This document shows positions 54,581 through 62,900 of a DNA stretch of 64,000 bases, piece after piece. The notes under the pieces were generated by a model, which was given only the letters and a program-made list of their open reading frames with translations, made no database searches and was not told the origin of the DNA. The position numbers were made by a program, and so were the translations under genes. The stretch comes from Moellerella sp963519845 (GTDB taxonomy: Bacteria > Pseudomonadota > Gammaproteobacteria > Enterobacterales > Enterobacteriaceae). The stretch spans positions 1 to 64,000 of the forward strand of contig CAUQNX010000009.1 in assembly GCA_963519845.1 (NCBI GenBank). The letters run 5' to 3'. Within the stretch, counting starts at the first letter, position 1; each line of letters opens with the position of its first letter.

Positions 54581-54935
54581 ACATAATAACCTGATATAGC
54601 ATAACTAAATTGTTATATTTCATGATGTAATTATACTTACCACGCATATAGTTTTCCCCATATATGCTTCAAAAAGTATATAGTTACAAGCAATCATTGT
54701 GTATGCGAAATATTATATACAATAATATTAATTAGCGTGCATATAATATATTGGCATGCACTTTGATTGCGACAAAAATTTAAATATATAATTGATTTTT
54801 TAATTAGATACTATTAATCCCAATGATTATGTTGGTGACAAAATACACTAAGTTATCAATGAGTGTGGATTATAATAATTTCAGTCGAAAGGAATTAATA
54901 AAGTTACTTATAGGATAATACAGGTTAAAAAAATC
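54581..54935. other. AT-rich spacer after slyA
   Basis: 355 bases with several overlapping AT palindromes, for example GTGCAT / ATGCAC (54753-54777 region). No strong terminator or gene seen. Confidence 0.4.
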
Positions 54936-55034
54936 ATGCGATTTAAATTAAATGAAAAAAATAATAAAATAATTATTGGTGTGTTAATTGTTTTGAAAAT
55001 ATTTATTGGTACATTTAGTCTAGTGAGAGGTTGA
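54936..55034 (+). CDS. Possible 32-residue membrane peptide
   Basis: Short frame with a charged start (MRFKLNEKNNK), then one hydrophobic helix of about 15 residues and an RG end: the shape of small inner-membrane proteins. The ribosome site is weak (AGG 11 bases upstream) and the DNA is very AT-rich, so chance is a serious alternative. No family recognised. Confidence 0.25.
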   Translation: MRFKLNEKNNKIIIGVLIVLKIFIGTFSLVRG

Positions 55035-55186
55035 TATCGTTAGCGAGTCATGGCTCATATAATGATAGATATAAAGAATAAAAATAGAATCAATATAAAT
55101 TAAATCGATATTGTTTGTTGCACAGGCCTCTAAATTGGAATAATTGATAATTCAGATAGGGACAGTAAAATGTTATTGGATTAGGG

Positions 55187-55224
55187 TAAAATCACTCACC
55201 TGCAGCAAAACAGTGCAGGTGAGT
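55187..55224 (-). terminator. Rho-independent terminator of slyB
   Basis: Perfect 11-base repeat ACTCACCTGCA / TGCAGGTGAGT with a 9-base loop; GATTTTA follows on the minus strand. It starts 12 bases after the slyB stop. Confidence 0.7.
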
Positions 55225-55235
55225 ATACTAGCTTA

Positions 55236-55703
55236 TCAGCGCGGTGAAACTGTCACTGAGCCGCCACTGTTAGCAATCATCACACGTTGGTTAACAGAGA
55301 AAGTGTTAGGATCTTCTTTCTGAACAACGACAATATTCTTACCACTATCTAGGCGAATTTCTAACTGTACACCTTTAGTTTTATTCAGTGTACCTTCGAC
55401 ACCTTGGCCAGCCAAACCACCAAGAATAGCACCTGTTGCAGTGGTCAGTGTTTTACCTGTTCCACCACCAATTGTGTTACCCAGCAAGCCGCCTAATACC
55501 GCACCGCCGATAGCACCTAGTACATTTTCATCATTACCAGCTTGAATATTGATTGGACGTACATTCAGCACAGTACCATAAGTGACAGTCTGTACCTGCT
55601 TAGCTTGATTAGCAGAATAAGTATCACCTGCAAGTGTGCTTGTATTTGCACATCCAGCAAGAGTAGTTACTGCAACCACACCAATGAGAACTTGCTTAAG
55701 CAT
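55236..55703 (-). CDS. slyB: Outer membrane lipoprotein SlyB
   Basis: 155-residue lipoprotein. The signal peptide ends in LAGC (C17); a glycine-zipper segment (GAIGGAVLGGLLGNTIGGGTG, then AILGGLAG) is typical of the Pcp/SlyB family, followed by a beta domain. SlyB is part of the PhoPQ regulon and protects outer-membrane proteins under stress. The ATG at 55703 has AAAGGAG 5 bases upstream; the frame extends 25 codons further without a signal-peptide start. Confidence 0.95.
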   Translation of the reverse strand: MLKQVLIGVVAVTTLAGCANTSTLAGDTYSANQAKQVQTVTYGTVLNVRPINIQAGNDENVLGAIGGAVLGGLLGNTIGGGTGKTLTTATGAILGGLAGQGVEGTLNKTKGVQLEIRLDSGKNIVVVQKEDPNTFSVNQRVMIANSGGSVTVSPR

Positions 55704-55814
55704 AAAAACTCCTTTTTTGACGTCACGACAAGCGGTATGGACCACGCTATACGCGATTGTCATATCGTACAAAGTCAATAGACTAAATGGTTTGTTAAAG
55801 TATCAATTGTGATC

Positions 55815-55831
55815 TAAATGTAACCTAAACA
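55815..55831 (-). promoter_or_regulatory. PhoP box of slyB
   Basis: Minus strand: TGTTTA-GGTTA-CATTTA, two PhoP half-sites 5 bases apart. A -10-like GATACT/TACTTT follows 10-12 bases downstream, as in class I PhoP promoters. slyB is PhoP-activated in E. coli and Salmonella. Confidence 0.65.
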
Positions 55832-55992
55832 CTAGGAAAAATTTCTTAAATAGTAAAATAATATTTTTTGATACTTTTGTGAATTAGTTTACATTCTACA
55901 GCATTTATTATCTTTTTCTATCGATAGCTATTCCTTTGAAAATAAAGAGCTCTATAGTGGTAGGCATATCTAATCCATTAAGGAAAAATATC

Positions 55993-57114
55993 ATGTTGAA
56001 GTCTGGCCGTTATATCGGCGTTATGTCAGGCACTAGCTTAGACGGCGTTGATGTTGTTCTCGCAGCAATTAGTGATCAAATGGTGGCTCAACAGGCGAGT
56101 ATTTCCTTACCGTTTCCGCTTGAGCTTAAAAATCGAATTTTGAATATTTGTCAGGGACAGATGACCACATTATCGGAAATCGGCAAAATTGATTACGAGT
56201 TGGGCACTCTGTACGCAGATTCGGTCAATCATCTGTTGCTCTCGTCAGGATTAACCGCCAATCATATTATTGCTATTGGTTGCCATGGGCAGACAGTGTG
56301 GCACGAACCAGAGGGAGAAAAACCTTTTACCATGCAACTGGGCGATAATAACAGGGTCGCGGCATTAACGGGGATCACTACGATAGGGGACTTTCGTCGT
56401 CGTGATATGGCTTATGGTGGTCAAGGAGCACCTTTAGTACCTGCATTTCATCTCGCCGTGCTAGGACATCCAGCAGAAAAACGCATAGTGTTGAATATCG
56501 GTGGTATTGCGAATTTAACGGCACTATTTCCCGGCGCAATAGTAAAAGGATACGACACAGGCCCAGGCAATATGTTGATGGATACATGGATGTGGCGCCA
56601 TAAGCAGAAAGCCTTTGATGAAGATGGGCTTTGGGCTCAAGAGGGGCAAGTGCATAGCGGATTACTTGGCAGTATGCTGTTAGATCCCTATTTCTTACGC
56701 TCTTCGCCGAAAAGTACGGGCCGTGAATATTTTAATATGCAGTGGTTAGAAAACCAGCTTGCCGCTTATCCTGATGTTTCACCAATAGACGTTCAAGCCA
56801 CCTTACTTGAATTAACCGTTGCTTCAGTTGCCCAACAAGTATTACTTTGTGGGGGTTGCGAGCGTTTAATTGTTTGCGGTGGTGGTGCTCATAATACTCA
56901 TTTGATGAAACGCCTATCCATGCGCTTACCGGGTGTTGAGGTGTCAAGTAGCGATAAGTTCGGTTTAAGTGGTGATGATCTTGAAGCCTTAGCTTTTGCT
57001 TGGCTAGCAGCAAGAACCGTTGCGGGCTTGCCGGGTAATCTTGCCTCAGTCACTGGTGCTTCACAAGAGACTGTTTTGGGTGCTATATATCCAATAAATA
57101 GATATACCGATTAA
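55993..57114 (+). CDS. anmK: Anhydro-N-acetylmuramic acid kinase
   Basis: 373 residues; phosphorylates and opens 1,6-anhydro-MurNAc to MurNAc-6-P during cell-wall recycling. The sugar-kinase fold shows MSGTSLDGVD near the N-terminus and DTGPGNMLMD and CGGGAHN further on. The ATG at 55993 has AAGGA 8 bases upstream; an in-frame start 19 codons earlier adds an unrelated sequence. Confidence 0.97.
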   Translation: MLKSGRYIGVMSGTSLDGVDVVLAAISDQMVAQQASISLPFPLELKNRILNICQGQMTTLSEIGKIDYELGTLYADSVNHLLLSSGLTANHIIAIGCHGQTVWHEPEGEKPFTMQLGDNNRVAALTGITTIGDFRRRDMAYGGQGAPLVPAFHLAVLGHPAEKRIVLNIGGIANLTALFPGAIVKGYDTGPGNMLMDTWMWRHKQKAFDEDGLWAQEGQVHSGLLGSMLLDPYFLRSSPKSTGREYFNMQWLENQLAAYPDVSPIDVQATLLELTVASVAQQVLLCGGCERLIVCGGGAHNTHLMKRLSMRLPGVEVSSSDKFGLSGDDLEALAFAWLAARTVAGLPGNLASVTGASQETVLGAIYPINRYTD

Positions 57115-57130
57115 TAAAGGAAACGAGTTG

Positions 57131-57784
57131 ATGACTGAACAACATCAAGTGGATCTCACCGAGCTACGACGGGAATATACTCAGGGCGGTTTGAGACGTA
57201 AAGATCTGACCGCCGAGCCATTAGCACTATTTGAGCACTGGCTAAATCAAGCCTGTGAAGCCAAACTCAGTGACCCAACGGCTATGTGTGTTGCCACAGT
57301 TGATGAAACAGGGCAACCTTTTCAACGCATCGTATTACTTAAACACTTTGATGAGAAAGGGTTGGTTTTTTATACTAATCTTGGCAGTCGCAAAGCTTTG
57401 CAACTGGCTCATAACAGTAAAATTAGTTTGCATTTTCCTTGGCATCCACTCGAGCGACAAGTGAGCTTTTTGGGCGTTGCTGAGAAGCTCTCTACTTTTG
57501 AAGTGGTGAAATATTTTCATAGCCGGCCTAAAGAGAGCCAGATTGCCGCCATGGCTTCGCCTCAATCATCTCGCATATCCGCACGGGGAATTTTGGAAGG
57601 CAAATTTTTAGAATTAAAGCAAAAATTTAAAAATGGTGAGGTGCCTTTACCTAGCTTTTGGGGCGGCTATCGCGTGGCCTTTCATAGCGTAGAATTCTGG
57701 CAGGGCGGATCGAATCGATTACACGATCGTTTCCTCTACCAAAAAGAGGCTGATGGCTGGAAAATTGATCGCCTTGCGCCCTAG
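57131..57784 (+). CDS. pdxH: Pyridoxamine 5'-phosphate oxidase
   Basis: 217-residue FMN enzyme, last step of PLP synthesis and salvage. Conserved parts: LRREYTQGGLRRKDL, RIVLLKHFDEKG, and the C-terminal RLHDRFLYQ...KIDRLAP. The ATG at 57131 follows AAAGGA; a TTG one codon earlier is possible. It lies 16 bases after anmK, so the two are cotranscribed. Confidence 0.97.
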   Translation: MTEQHQVDLTELRREYTQGGLRRKDLTAEPLALFEHWLNQACEAKLSDPTAMCVATVDETGQPFQRIVLLKHFDEKGLVFYTNLGSRKALQLAHNSKISLHFPWHPLERQVSFLGVAEKLSTFEVVKYFHSRPKESQIAAMASPQSSRISARGILEGKFLELKQKFKNGEVPLPSFWGGYRVAFHSVEFWQGGSNRLHDRFLYQKEADGWKIDRLAP

Positions 57785-57829
57785 TAAATAAATGATTTTT
57801 TAGCTGGCACTTAGCAGTCGTGCGCTTTA

Positions 57830-57838
57830 TGCTATAGG
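57830..57838 (+). promoter_or_regulatory. Extended -10 of a predicted tyrS promoter
   Basis: TGCTATAGG in the 125-base gap between pdxH and tyrS; the -35 is weak. Confidence 0.35.
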
Positions 57839-57909
57839 TTCGCTTACGAAAACTGACATGTTCAGTCATACCCTAATATATAGACAAAATACAACTGATG
57901 GAGTCATTG

Positions 57910-59184
57910 ATGTCTAGCATTAACCTGATAAAACAATTGCAAGAGCGGGGCCTTGTTGCCCAGGTCACGGATGAGGATGCGTTAGCAGAGAGGCTGGCGC
58001 AAGGCCCTATCTCTCTCTATTGTGGCTTCGATCCGACTGCCGACAGCTTGCACTTGGGACATCTGGTTCCCTTACTGTGTTTAAAACGATTTCAACTCGC
58101 TGGGCATAAACCAGTAGCTTTGGTCGGCGGTGCAACGGGACTCATTGGTGATCCTAGCTTCAAGGCGACTGAACGTAAATTAAATACGTCAGATACGGTA
58201 CAAGAGTGGGTAGATAAGATCCGTAATCAAGTCTCTCCTTTCTTAGATTTTGATTGTGGTAAAAACAGTGCATCTCTGGCCAATAACTATGATTGGTTTG
58301 GTAAGATGGATGTACTGACTTTCCTGCGTGATATTGGTAAACACTTCTCTGTTAACCAGATGATCAGCAAAGAAGCGGTGAAGCAACGTCTTAATCGTGA
58401 TGATGTAGGTATCTCTTTTACCGAATTCGCTTATAACTTGCTGCAGGCTTATGACTTCGCCAATCTAAATTCAGAACATGGTGTTGAACTGCAAATTGGT
58501 GGCTCTGATCAATGGGGTAATATTACTTCAGGTATTGATTTGACACGTCGTTTTAACCAGAAACAAGTTTTTGGTATGACAGTCCCGCTGATCACGAAAG
58601 CAGATGGCACTAAGTTCGGTAAAACAGAAGGTGGCGCAGTCTGGTTAGATCCGAAGAAAACCAGTCCGTACAAATTCTATCAATTCTGGATTAATACCGC
58701 TGATGCCGATGCATATCGCTTCTTAAAATTCTTCACCTTTATGGAGTTGGAAGAAATCGCTGCATTAGAAGAAGAAGATAAAAACAGCGGTAAAGCGCCT
58801 AGAGCCCAATATATCTTAGCTGAAAAAGTGACAGAGTTGGTTCATGGTGCACAAGGTTTAGCCGCAGCAAGACGTATCACGGATAGCTTATTCTCTGGAG
58901 CTGTTGCTGATCTGACCGAAGCTGATATTGAACAGCTGGCGCAAGACGGTATGCCAACGATTGAATTAACCGAAGGTGCTGATCTTCAACAAGCATTAGT
59001 AGATGCACAATTGGTTCCATCTCGTGGCCAAGCGCGCACAACCATTAGCTCAAATGCGGTGTCAATCAATGGCCAAAAGCAAGCTGAGCCTATGTATGTC
59101 TTTAGCGCTGAAGATCGTCTGTTTAATCGTTTTACCCTGTTCCGCCGAGGTAAAAAGAACGACTGTTTAATTATCTGGAAATAA
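57910..59184 (+). CDS. tyrS: Tyrosine--tRNA ligase
   Basis: 424 residues, as in E. coli. Class I synthetase with HLGH (HIGH motif) in DSLHLGHLVPL, KFGKT (KMSKS motif) in ADGTKFGKTEGG, and a C-terminal S4 domain. The ATG at 57910 has GGAG 6 bases upstream; an ATG four codons earlier overlaps that site. Confidence 0.98.
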   Translation: MSSINLIKQLQERGLVAQVTDEDALAERLAQGPISLYCGFDPTADSLHLGHLVPLLCLKRFQLAGHKPVALVGGATGLIGDPSFKATERKLNTSDTVQEWVDKIRNQVSPFLDFDCGKNSASLANNYDWFGKMDVLTFLRDIGKHFSVNQMISKEAVKQRLNRDDVGISFTEFAYNLLQAYDFANLNSEHGVELQIGGSDQWGNITSGIDLTRRFNQKQVFGMTVPLITKADGTKFGKTEGGAVWLDPKKTSPYKFYQFWINTADADAYRFLKFFTFMELEEIAALEEEDKNSGKAPRAQYILAEKVTELVHGAQGLAAARRITDSLFSGAVADLTEADIEQLAQDGMPTIELTEGADLQQALVDAQLVPSRGQARTTISSNAVSINGQKQAEPMYVFSAEDRLFNRFTLFRRGKKNDCLIIWK

Positions 59185-59205
59185 TTGAGTTTATACTCTG
59201 AAATG

Positions 59206-59241
59206 CAAGCCCTGATAGAGATTGACTCTTTTCAGGGCTTG
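59206..59241 (+). terminator. Hairpin after tyrS
   Basis: CAAGCCCTGA / TCAGGGCTTG stem (59206-59215 with 59232-59241) plus an inner AGAG/CTCT pairing. The T-tract is poor (GTTAAC), so read-through into pdxY is likely. Confidence 0.45.
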
Positions 59242-59248
59242 TTAACGA

Positions 59249-59270
59249 TCAATATAGCTAGCTATATTGA
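59249..59270. promoter_or_regulatory. 22-bp perfect palindrome upstream of pdxY
   Basis: Half-site TCAATATAGCT followed directly by its reverse complement, centred between 59259 and 59260, 43 bases before the pdxY ATG. It has no loop, so it reads as a dimer operator better than as a hairpin. The binding protein is unknown. Confidence 0.45.
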
Positions 59271-59312
59271 GAGGGCTATTTTTATTCCCATACTTACCCT
59301 ATTAGGCATCAC

Positions 59313-60176
59313 ATGAAAAATATTTTATCAATTCAATCTCATGTTGTATTTGGACATGCTGGAAATAGCGCGGCTGTTTTTCCTATGTGTCGTATGGGGG
59401 CAAATGTTTGGCCGCTAAATACTGTGCAATTTTCTAATCATACACAGTATCCGCAATGGACAGGCATGGTGTTTCCTGCGCAGCATTTGACTGATATCGC
59501 TAAAGGGTTGGCTGATATCAATAAATTGTCCCAATGTGATGCGGTACTGAGTGGGTATATTGGCTCAGCAGAGCAGGGAAAAGCGATCTTAGATATTGTC
59601 AAACAAGTTAAACAGGCAAATCCAAACGCGGTCTATTTTTGTGATCCTGTGATGGGGCATCCAGAAAAGGGTTGTATTGTTGCACCCGGTGTTGCTGAGT
59701 TCTTTTGTGAACAAGCGCTAGCCGTCAGTGATATGATCGCACCTAATATTCTTGAGCTTGAAACACTGGTGGGCTATTCGATTGAAACCGTTGAACAGGC
59801 GATTGATGCCTCTCGTTCATTGTGTAAAAAAGGCCCTAAAGTGGTGTTAGTTAAACACTTAAATCGAGCTGGTTACCGTGCCGATAAATTTGAGATGATC
59901 TTAGTCACAGCTGAACATAGTTGGCATGTTAGTCGTCCATTGGTAGATTTTGGTGAAAAGCAGCCTGTGGGTGTCGGTGATCTAACCAGCGGATTGATGT
60001 TAGTGAATTTACTCAAAGGTCTAGAGCTATCAAAGGCATTAGAACATGTTGCCGCTGCTGCTTATGAAGTCATGTTGCAAACAAAGTTAATGAATGAGTA
60101 TGAACTTCAATTGGTTGCTTCACAAAATAAAATGGTTAATCCAGAGCATCATTTCTGCGCTACTATGATTGATTAA
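59313..60176 (+). CDS. pdxY: Pyridoxal kinase PdxY
   Basis: 287 residues, ribokinase superfamily; phosphorylates pyridoxal in the B6 salvage route. Signature: MKNILSIQSHVVFGHAGN at the start, CDPVMGHPEKG, and the anion-hole GVGDLTSG near residue 225. It lies downstream of tyrS as in E. coli and completes a B6 cluster with pdxH. Only a weak AGG precedes the ATG. Confidence 0.97.
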   Translation: MKNILSIQSHVVFGHAGNSAAVFPMCRMGANVWPLNTVQFSNHTQYPQWTGMVFPAQHLTDIAKGLADINKLSQCDAVLSGYIGSAEQGKAILDIVKQVKQANPNAVYFCDPVMGHPEKGCIVAPGVAEFFCEQALAVSDMIAPNILELETLVGYSIETVEQAIDASRSLCKKGPKVVLVKHLNRAGYRADKFEMILVTAEHSWHVSRPLVDFGEKQPVGVGDLTSGLMLVNLLKGLELSKALEHVAAAAYEVMLQTKLMNEYELQLVASQNKMVNPEHHFCATMID

Positions 60177-60188
60177 CCTGAATTGATA

Positions 60189-60216
60189 ATTCTCCAGGCT
60201 AAATGACCTGGAGAAT
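60189..60216. terminator. Bidirectional hairpin between pdxY and gstA
   Basis: Perfect 10-base repeat ATTCTCCAGG / CCTGGAGAAT with an 8-base loop, between convergent genes. Confidence 0.55.
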
Positions 60217-60227
60217 ATAATGAATAA

Positions 60228-60833
60228 TTAAATTAAACCTTCTGTTTCTAACGCCTCTAGCACTTTAGGTCGTTTGGCTATTTTGACTAAATAAGATTGC
60301 AAGTGTGTTAAATCAGCAATATCAACATTAACTACTTTTGCCCAACGACTTACCGTAAATAAATAAGCATCTGCTACGGAAAAGCTATCGCCTGAAATAA
60401 ATGCGTGTTTCGTTAATAACTGATCAATATATTGGAATTTATTGACTAAAATTTGACGCAAATATTTTTTATGATCATCTGAAATTGCCGATGAAAAGAG
60501 TGGGCCAAAATTCTTGTGTAATTCAGTTGCAATATAATTAAGCATCTCAAGTTGATGATAGCGCTGCATTGCGCCTTGGCGTGCTATCAGTTTACGATCT
60601 AAGTTTTGATCGGCAAGGTATTGAAGAATAATTGCCGTTTCTGTGAGCTTCTCCCCACTATCAGTGATCAATAAGGGAACTTGGCCTTTAGGGTTAATGG
60701 TATAAAAATCAATACCTTGTTCGGTTTTTTTTGTTGTTATATCAACTTTCTCAATGGTAAAGTCGAGAGCCACTTCACGTAAAATAATATGAGCAGATAG
60801 AGAGCATGCACCGGGATAATAATATAATTTCAT
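60228..60833 (-). CDS. gstA: Glutathione S-transferase (beta class)
   Basis: 201 residues. The beta-class active cysteine is C10 in YYYPGACSLS; the glutathione site shows INPKGQVPLL and the C-terminal domain ADAYLFTVSRW. It resembles E. coli GstA and Proteus GST B1-1. The ATG at 60833 has AAGGGG 7 bases upstream; a GTG one codon earlier is in frame. Its place after pdxY matches E. coli. Confidence 0.96.
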   Translation of the reverse strand: MKLYYYPGACSLSAHIILREVALDFTIEKVDITTKKTEQGIDFYTINPKGQVPLLITDSGEKLTETAIILQYLADQNLDRKLIARQGAMQRYHQLEMLNYIATELHKNFGPLFSSAISDDHKKYLRQILVNKFQYIDQLLTKHAFISGDSFSVADAYLFTVSRWAKVVNVDIADLTHLQSYLVKIAKRPKVLEALETEGLI

Positions 60834-61089
60834 CACAGAACCCCTTTATGATTGATATGATTCACATAGAGTATCATTATTAAATATGATTGCTATGTGC
60901 AAACCTAGAATATCATCGTAAATATTATCGTCATATAAATTTTTTTATACGTAGTCGAATTGATTTTAAAATAAATTATTAACAATAAATGCTTAGGCTA
61001 ATTAATTTATATTAGCTTAAATTAATTTATTAGCAGGGTAATTTTATGATCAGTAAAATTAATTAACACTAAGTTTATATTATTAATTG

Positions 61090-61119
61090 GCAAAGGCGTC
61101 AGAAGTTATCTTGACGCCA
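61090..61119 (-). terminator. Hairpin at the end of sapF
   Basis: Minus strand: GGCGTCA / TGACGCC stem overlapping the last sapF codons and stop, then TTTG. Confidence 0.45.
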
Positions 61120-61905
61120 AGCTTCAATTGATAAGGGCTCGCCAAAATGACTCTCAATCAGTTTCCGCGTGACATCATGTAGTGGCGCTGCAAGCACCTC
61201 CGCCGTATGGCCACGTTCGACAACTTCACCCTTGTCCATAACCAGCACATCATCACTAATGTGTTTCATCATACCTAGGTGCTGAGTTACATAAATATAG
61301 GAGATACCCTGCTTTTCTTGTAATTCCAGCATTAGATTAATAATTTGAGAGCGCATCGACATATCTAAGGATGCCAAAGCTTCATCGGCGATAATAATTT
61401 CGGGTTGAAGGATTAAGGCGCGGGCCAAGGCAATGCGCTGCTTTTGTCCAGCGGCTAACATATGTGGATAATATTGCGCATGTTCGCTTAATAATCCCAC
61501 TTGGCGTAGAGTCTGAATAATACGTTTTTCACGCTCAATCCCTGTTAAATCGGTATTTAATTTTAATGGGATATCGAGGGTTTGACCAATACGTTGTCTT
61601 GGGTTGAGTGAGGTACTTGGATCTTGGAAAATCATGCGGATACGCTGGCTTCGATAGCCATAATCACCATAATTAAGACGATGACCACTAATGACGATCT
61701 CACCTGAGCTGGGTTCAGTCACTCCGGATAACATACGGGCAAGTGTTGATTTACCTGAACCATTAGCGCCGATAATGGCCAATGTTTTTCCCGCCTGAAG
61801 GTTAAAGCTGATGGGCTTAACCGCTTCAAGTTGATGACGTGTAAAGAGACCAGTACGAAAACGGAATGTTTTGGCCAGTTGTCTGACTTCAAGTAGCGTT
61901 TCGAT
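61099..61905 (-). CDS. sapF: Peptide ABC transporter ATP-binding protein SapF
   Basis: 268-residue ATPase of the Sap transporter: Walker A GANGSGKST, the variant signature AAGQKQR typical of SapF, Walker B IIIADEALASLD. The frame has no ATG, GTG or TTG where the family starts. The E. coli start MIETLLEV corresponds to CTA ATC GAA here. AGAGGAG lies 8 bases before the ATC at 61905, and starting there gives exactly the E. coli length, so an AUC start is proposed. The nearest usual start is a TTG at 61941 inside sapD, without a ribosome site. Confidence 0.88.
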   Translation of the reverse strand: METLLEVRQLAKTFRFRTGLFTRHQLEAVKPISFNLQAGKTLAIIGANGSGKSTLARMLSGVTEPSSGEIVISGHRLNYGDYGYRSQRIRMIFQDPSTSLNPRQRIGQTLDIPLKLNTDLTGIEREKRIIQTLRQVGLLSEHAQYYPHMLAAGQKQRIALARALILQPEIIIADEALASLDMSMRSQIINLMLELQEKQGISYIYVTQHLGMMKHISDDVLVMDKGEVVERGHTAEVLAAPLHDVTRKLIESHFGEPLSIEAWRQDNF

Positions 61906-62900
61906 TAGGAGGTCTCCTCTGTATTGAGTGGGAAATGGCAAGCAAAAGAGTGATTTTTCACTTTTCTTAAGGGCGGCGCGACGATACAGGTGCGCTGCGC
62001 ATAAGGACAGCGAGGCCCTAAGCGACAACCGATAGGCAGATGCTCTAAAGAGGGGATCGCGCCGGGTAGCGTGTTAAGACGACCTTTATGGGGTATTGGG
62101 CTTTCGAGATCAGGTATGGCGCGAATTAATGCTTGTGTATAAGGGTGATGAGGGCGAGTTAATAACTCTTCTGGCGTAGCACTCTCCACCGTTTGTCCGC
62201 AGTAGAGCACATTAATGCGATCGACAATTTTAGCCATAATTTGCAAATCATGGCTAATCAATAATATCGACATATTATTATTTTGATTCAATTTATCCAA
62301 GAGGCGGAAAATTTGAGCCTGTGTGGTCGGTTCCATCGCATTAGTTGGCTCATCGGCAATCAGTAATCGCGGTTGATTGGCGATAGCAATGGCGATCATC
62401 ACTTTTTGGCACTCACCATCGGTCAGCTCATAGGGGTAGCTGCTCATCACATCCTGATGATCTTTGATCCCCACACGATGTAATAACTCGATAGCGCGGC
62501 GTTTTCGCCAATTAAAGCGTTGCCACCAACGGCCTTTGTAGGTCCAGCCGGGTATGGATTGAATTAACTGTTTACCGATACTCTCCGCGGGATCGAGACA
62601 GGATTGAGGCTCTTGAAAAATCATCGAAATATTATGACCAATAAGCTTACGCCTTTTACGCGGGCTGAGTTTTAGTAGGTCAATATCTTGAAAACGAAAA
62701 CGATCGGCGGTGACGATCAGATTATCTTTGGTTACGCCACTAATCGCTTTAGCAATCAGGCTTTTACCCGAGCCAGATTCACCCACCAATCCTCGGACTT
62801 CACCTTCAGCCAGCGTAATTGAGACGCGATCAACGGCTTTTACTAAACCGTTTGCCGTCATAAATTCAATCGTAAGGTTACGAATATCCAATAATGGCAT
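61905..62900 (-). CDS. sapD: Peptide ABC transporter ATP-binding protein SapD
   Basis: 331 residues, oligopeptide/dipeptide-type ATPase. Walker A GESGSGKS, variant signature LTDGECQK as in E. coli SapD, Walker B RLLIADEPTNAMEP, and the C-terminal Cys-containing oligopeptide extension (CRLGPRCPYAQRTC). SapD is also known for supporting Trk potassium uptake. The ATG overlaps the sapC stop by one base; the stop touches the sapF start. Confidence 0.96.
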   Translation of the reverse strand: MPLLDIRNLTIEFMTANGLVKAVDRVSITLAEGEVRGLVGESGSGKSLIAKAISGVTKDNLIVTADRFRFQDIDLLKLSPRKRRKLIGHNISMIFQEPQSCLDPAESIGKQLIQSIPGWTYKGRWWQRFNWRKRRAIELLHRVGIKDHQDVMSSYPYELTDGECQKVMIAIAIANQPRLLIADEPTNAMEPTTQAQIFRLLDKLNQNNNMSILLISHDLQIMAKIVDRINVLYCGQTVESATPEELLTRPHHPYTQALIRAIPDLESPIPHKGRLNTLPGAIPSLEHLPIGCRLGPRCPYAQRTCIVAPPLRKVKNHSFACHFPLNTEETS

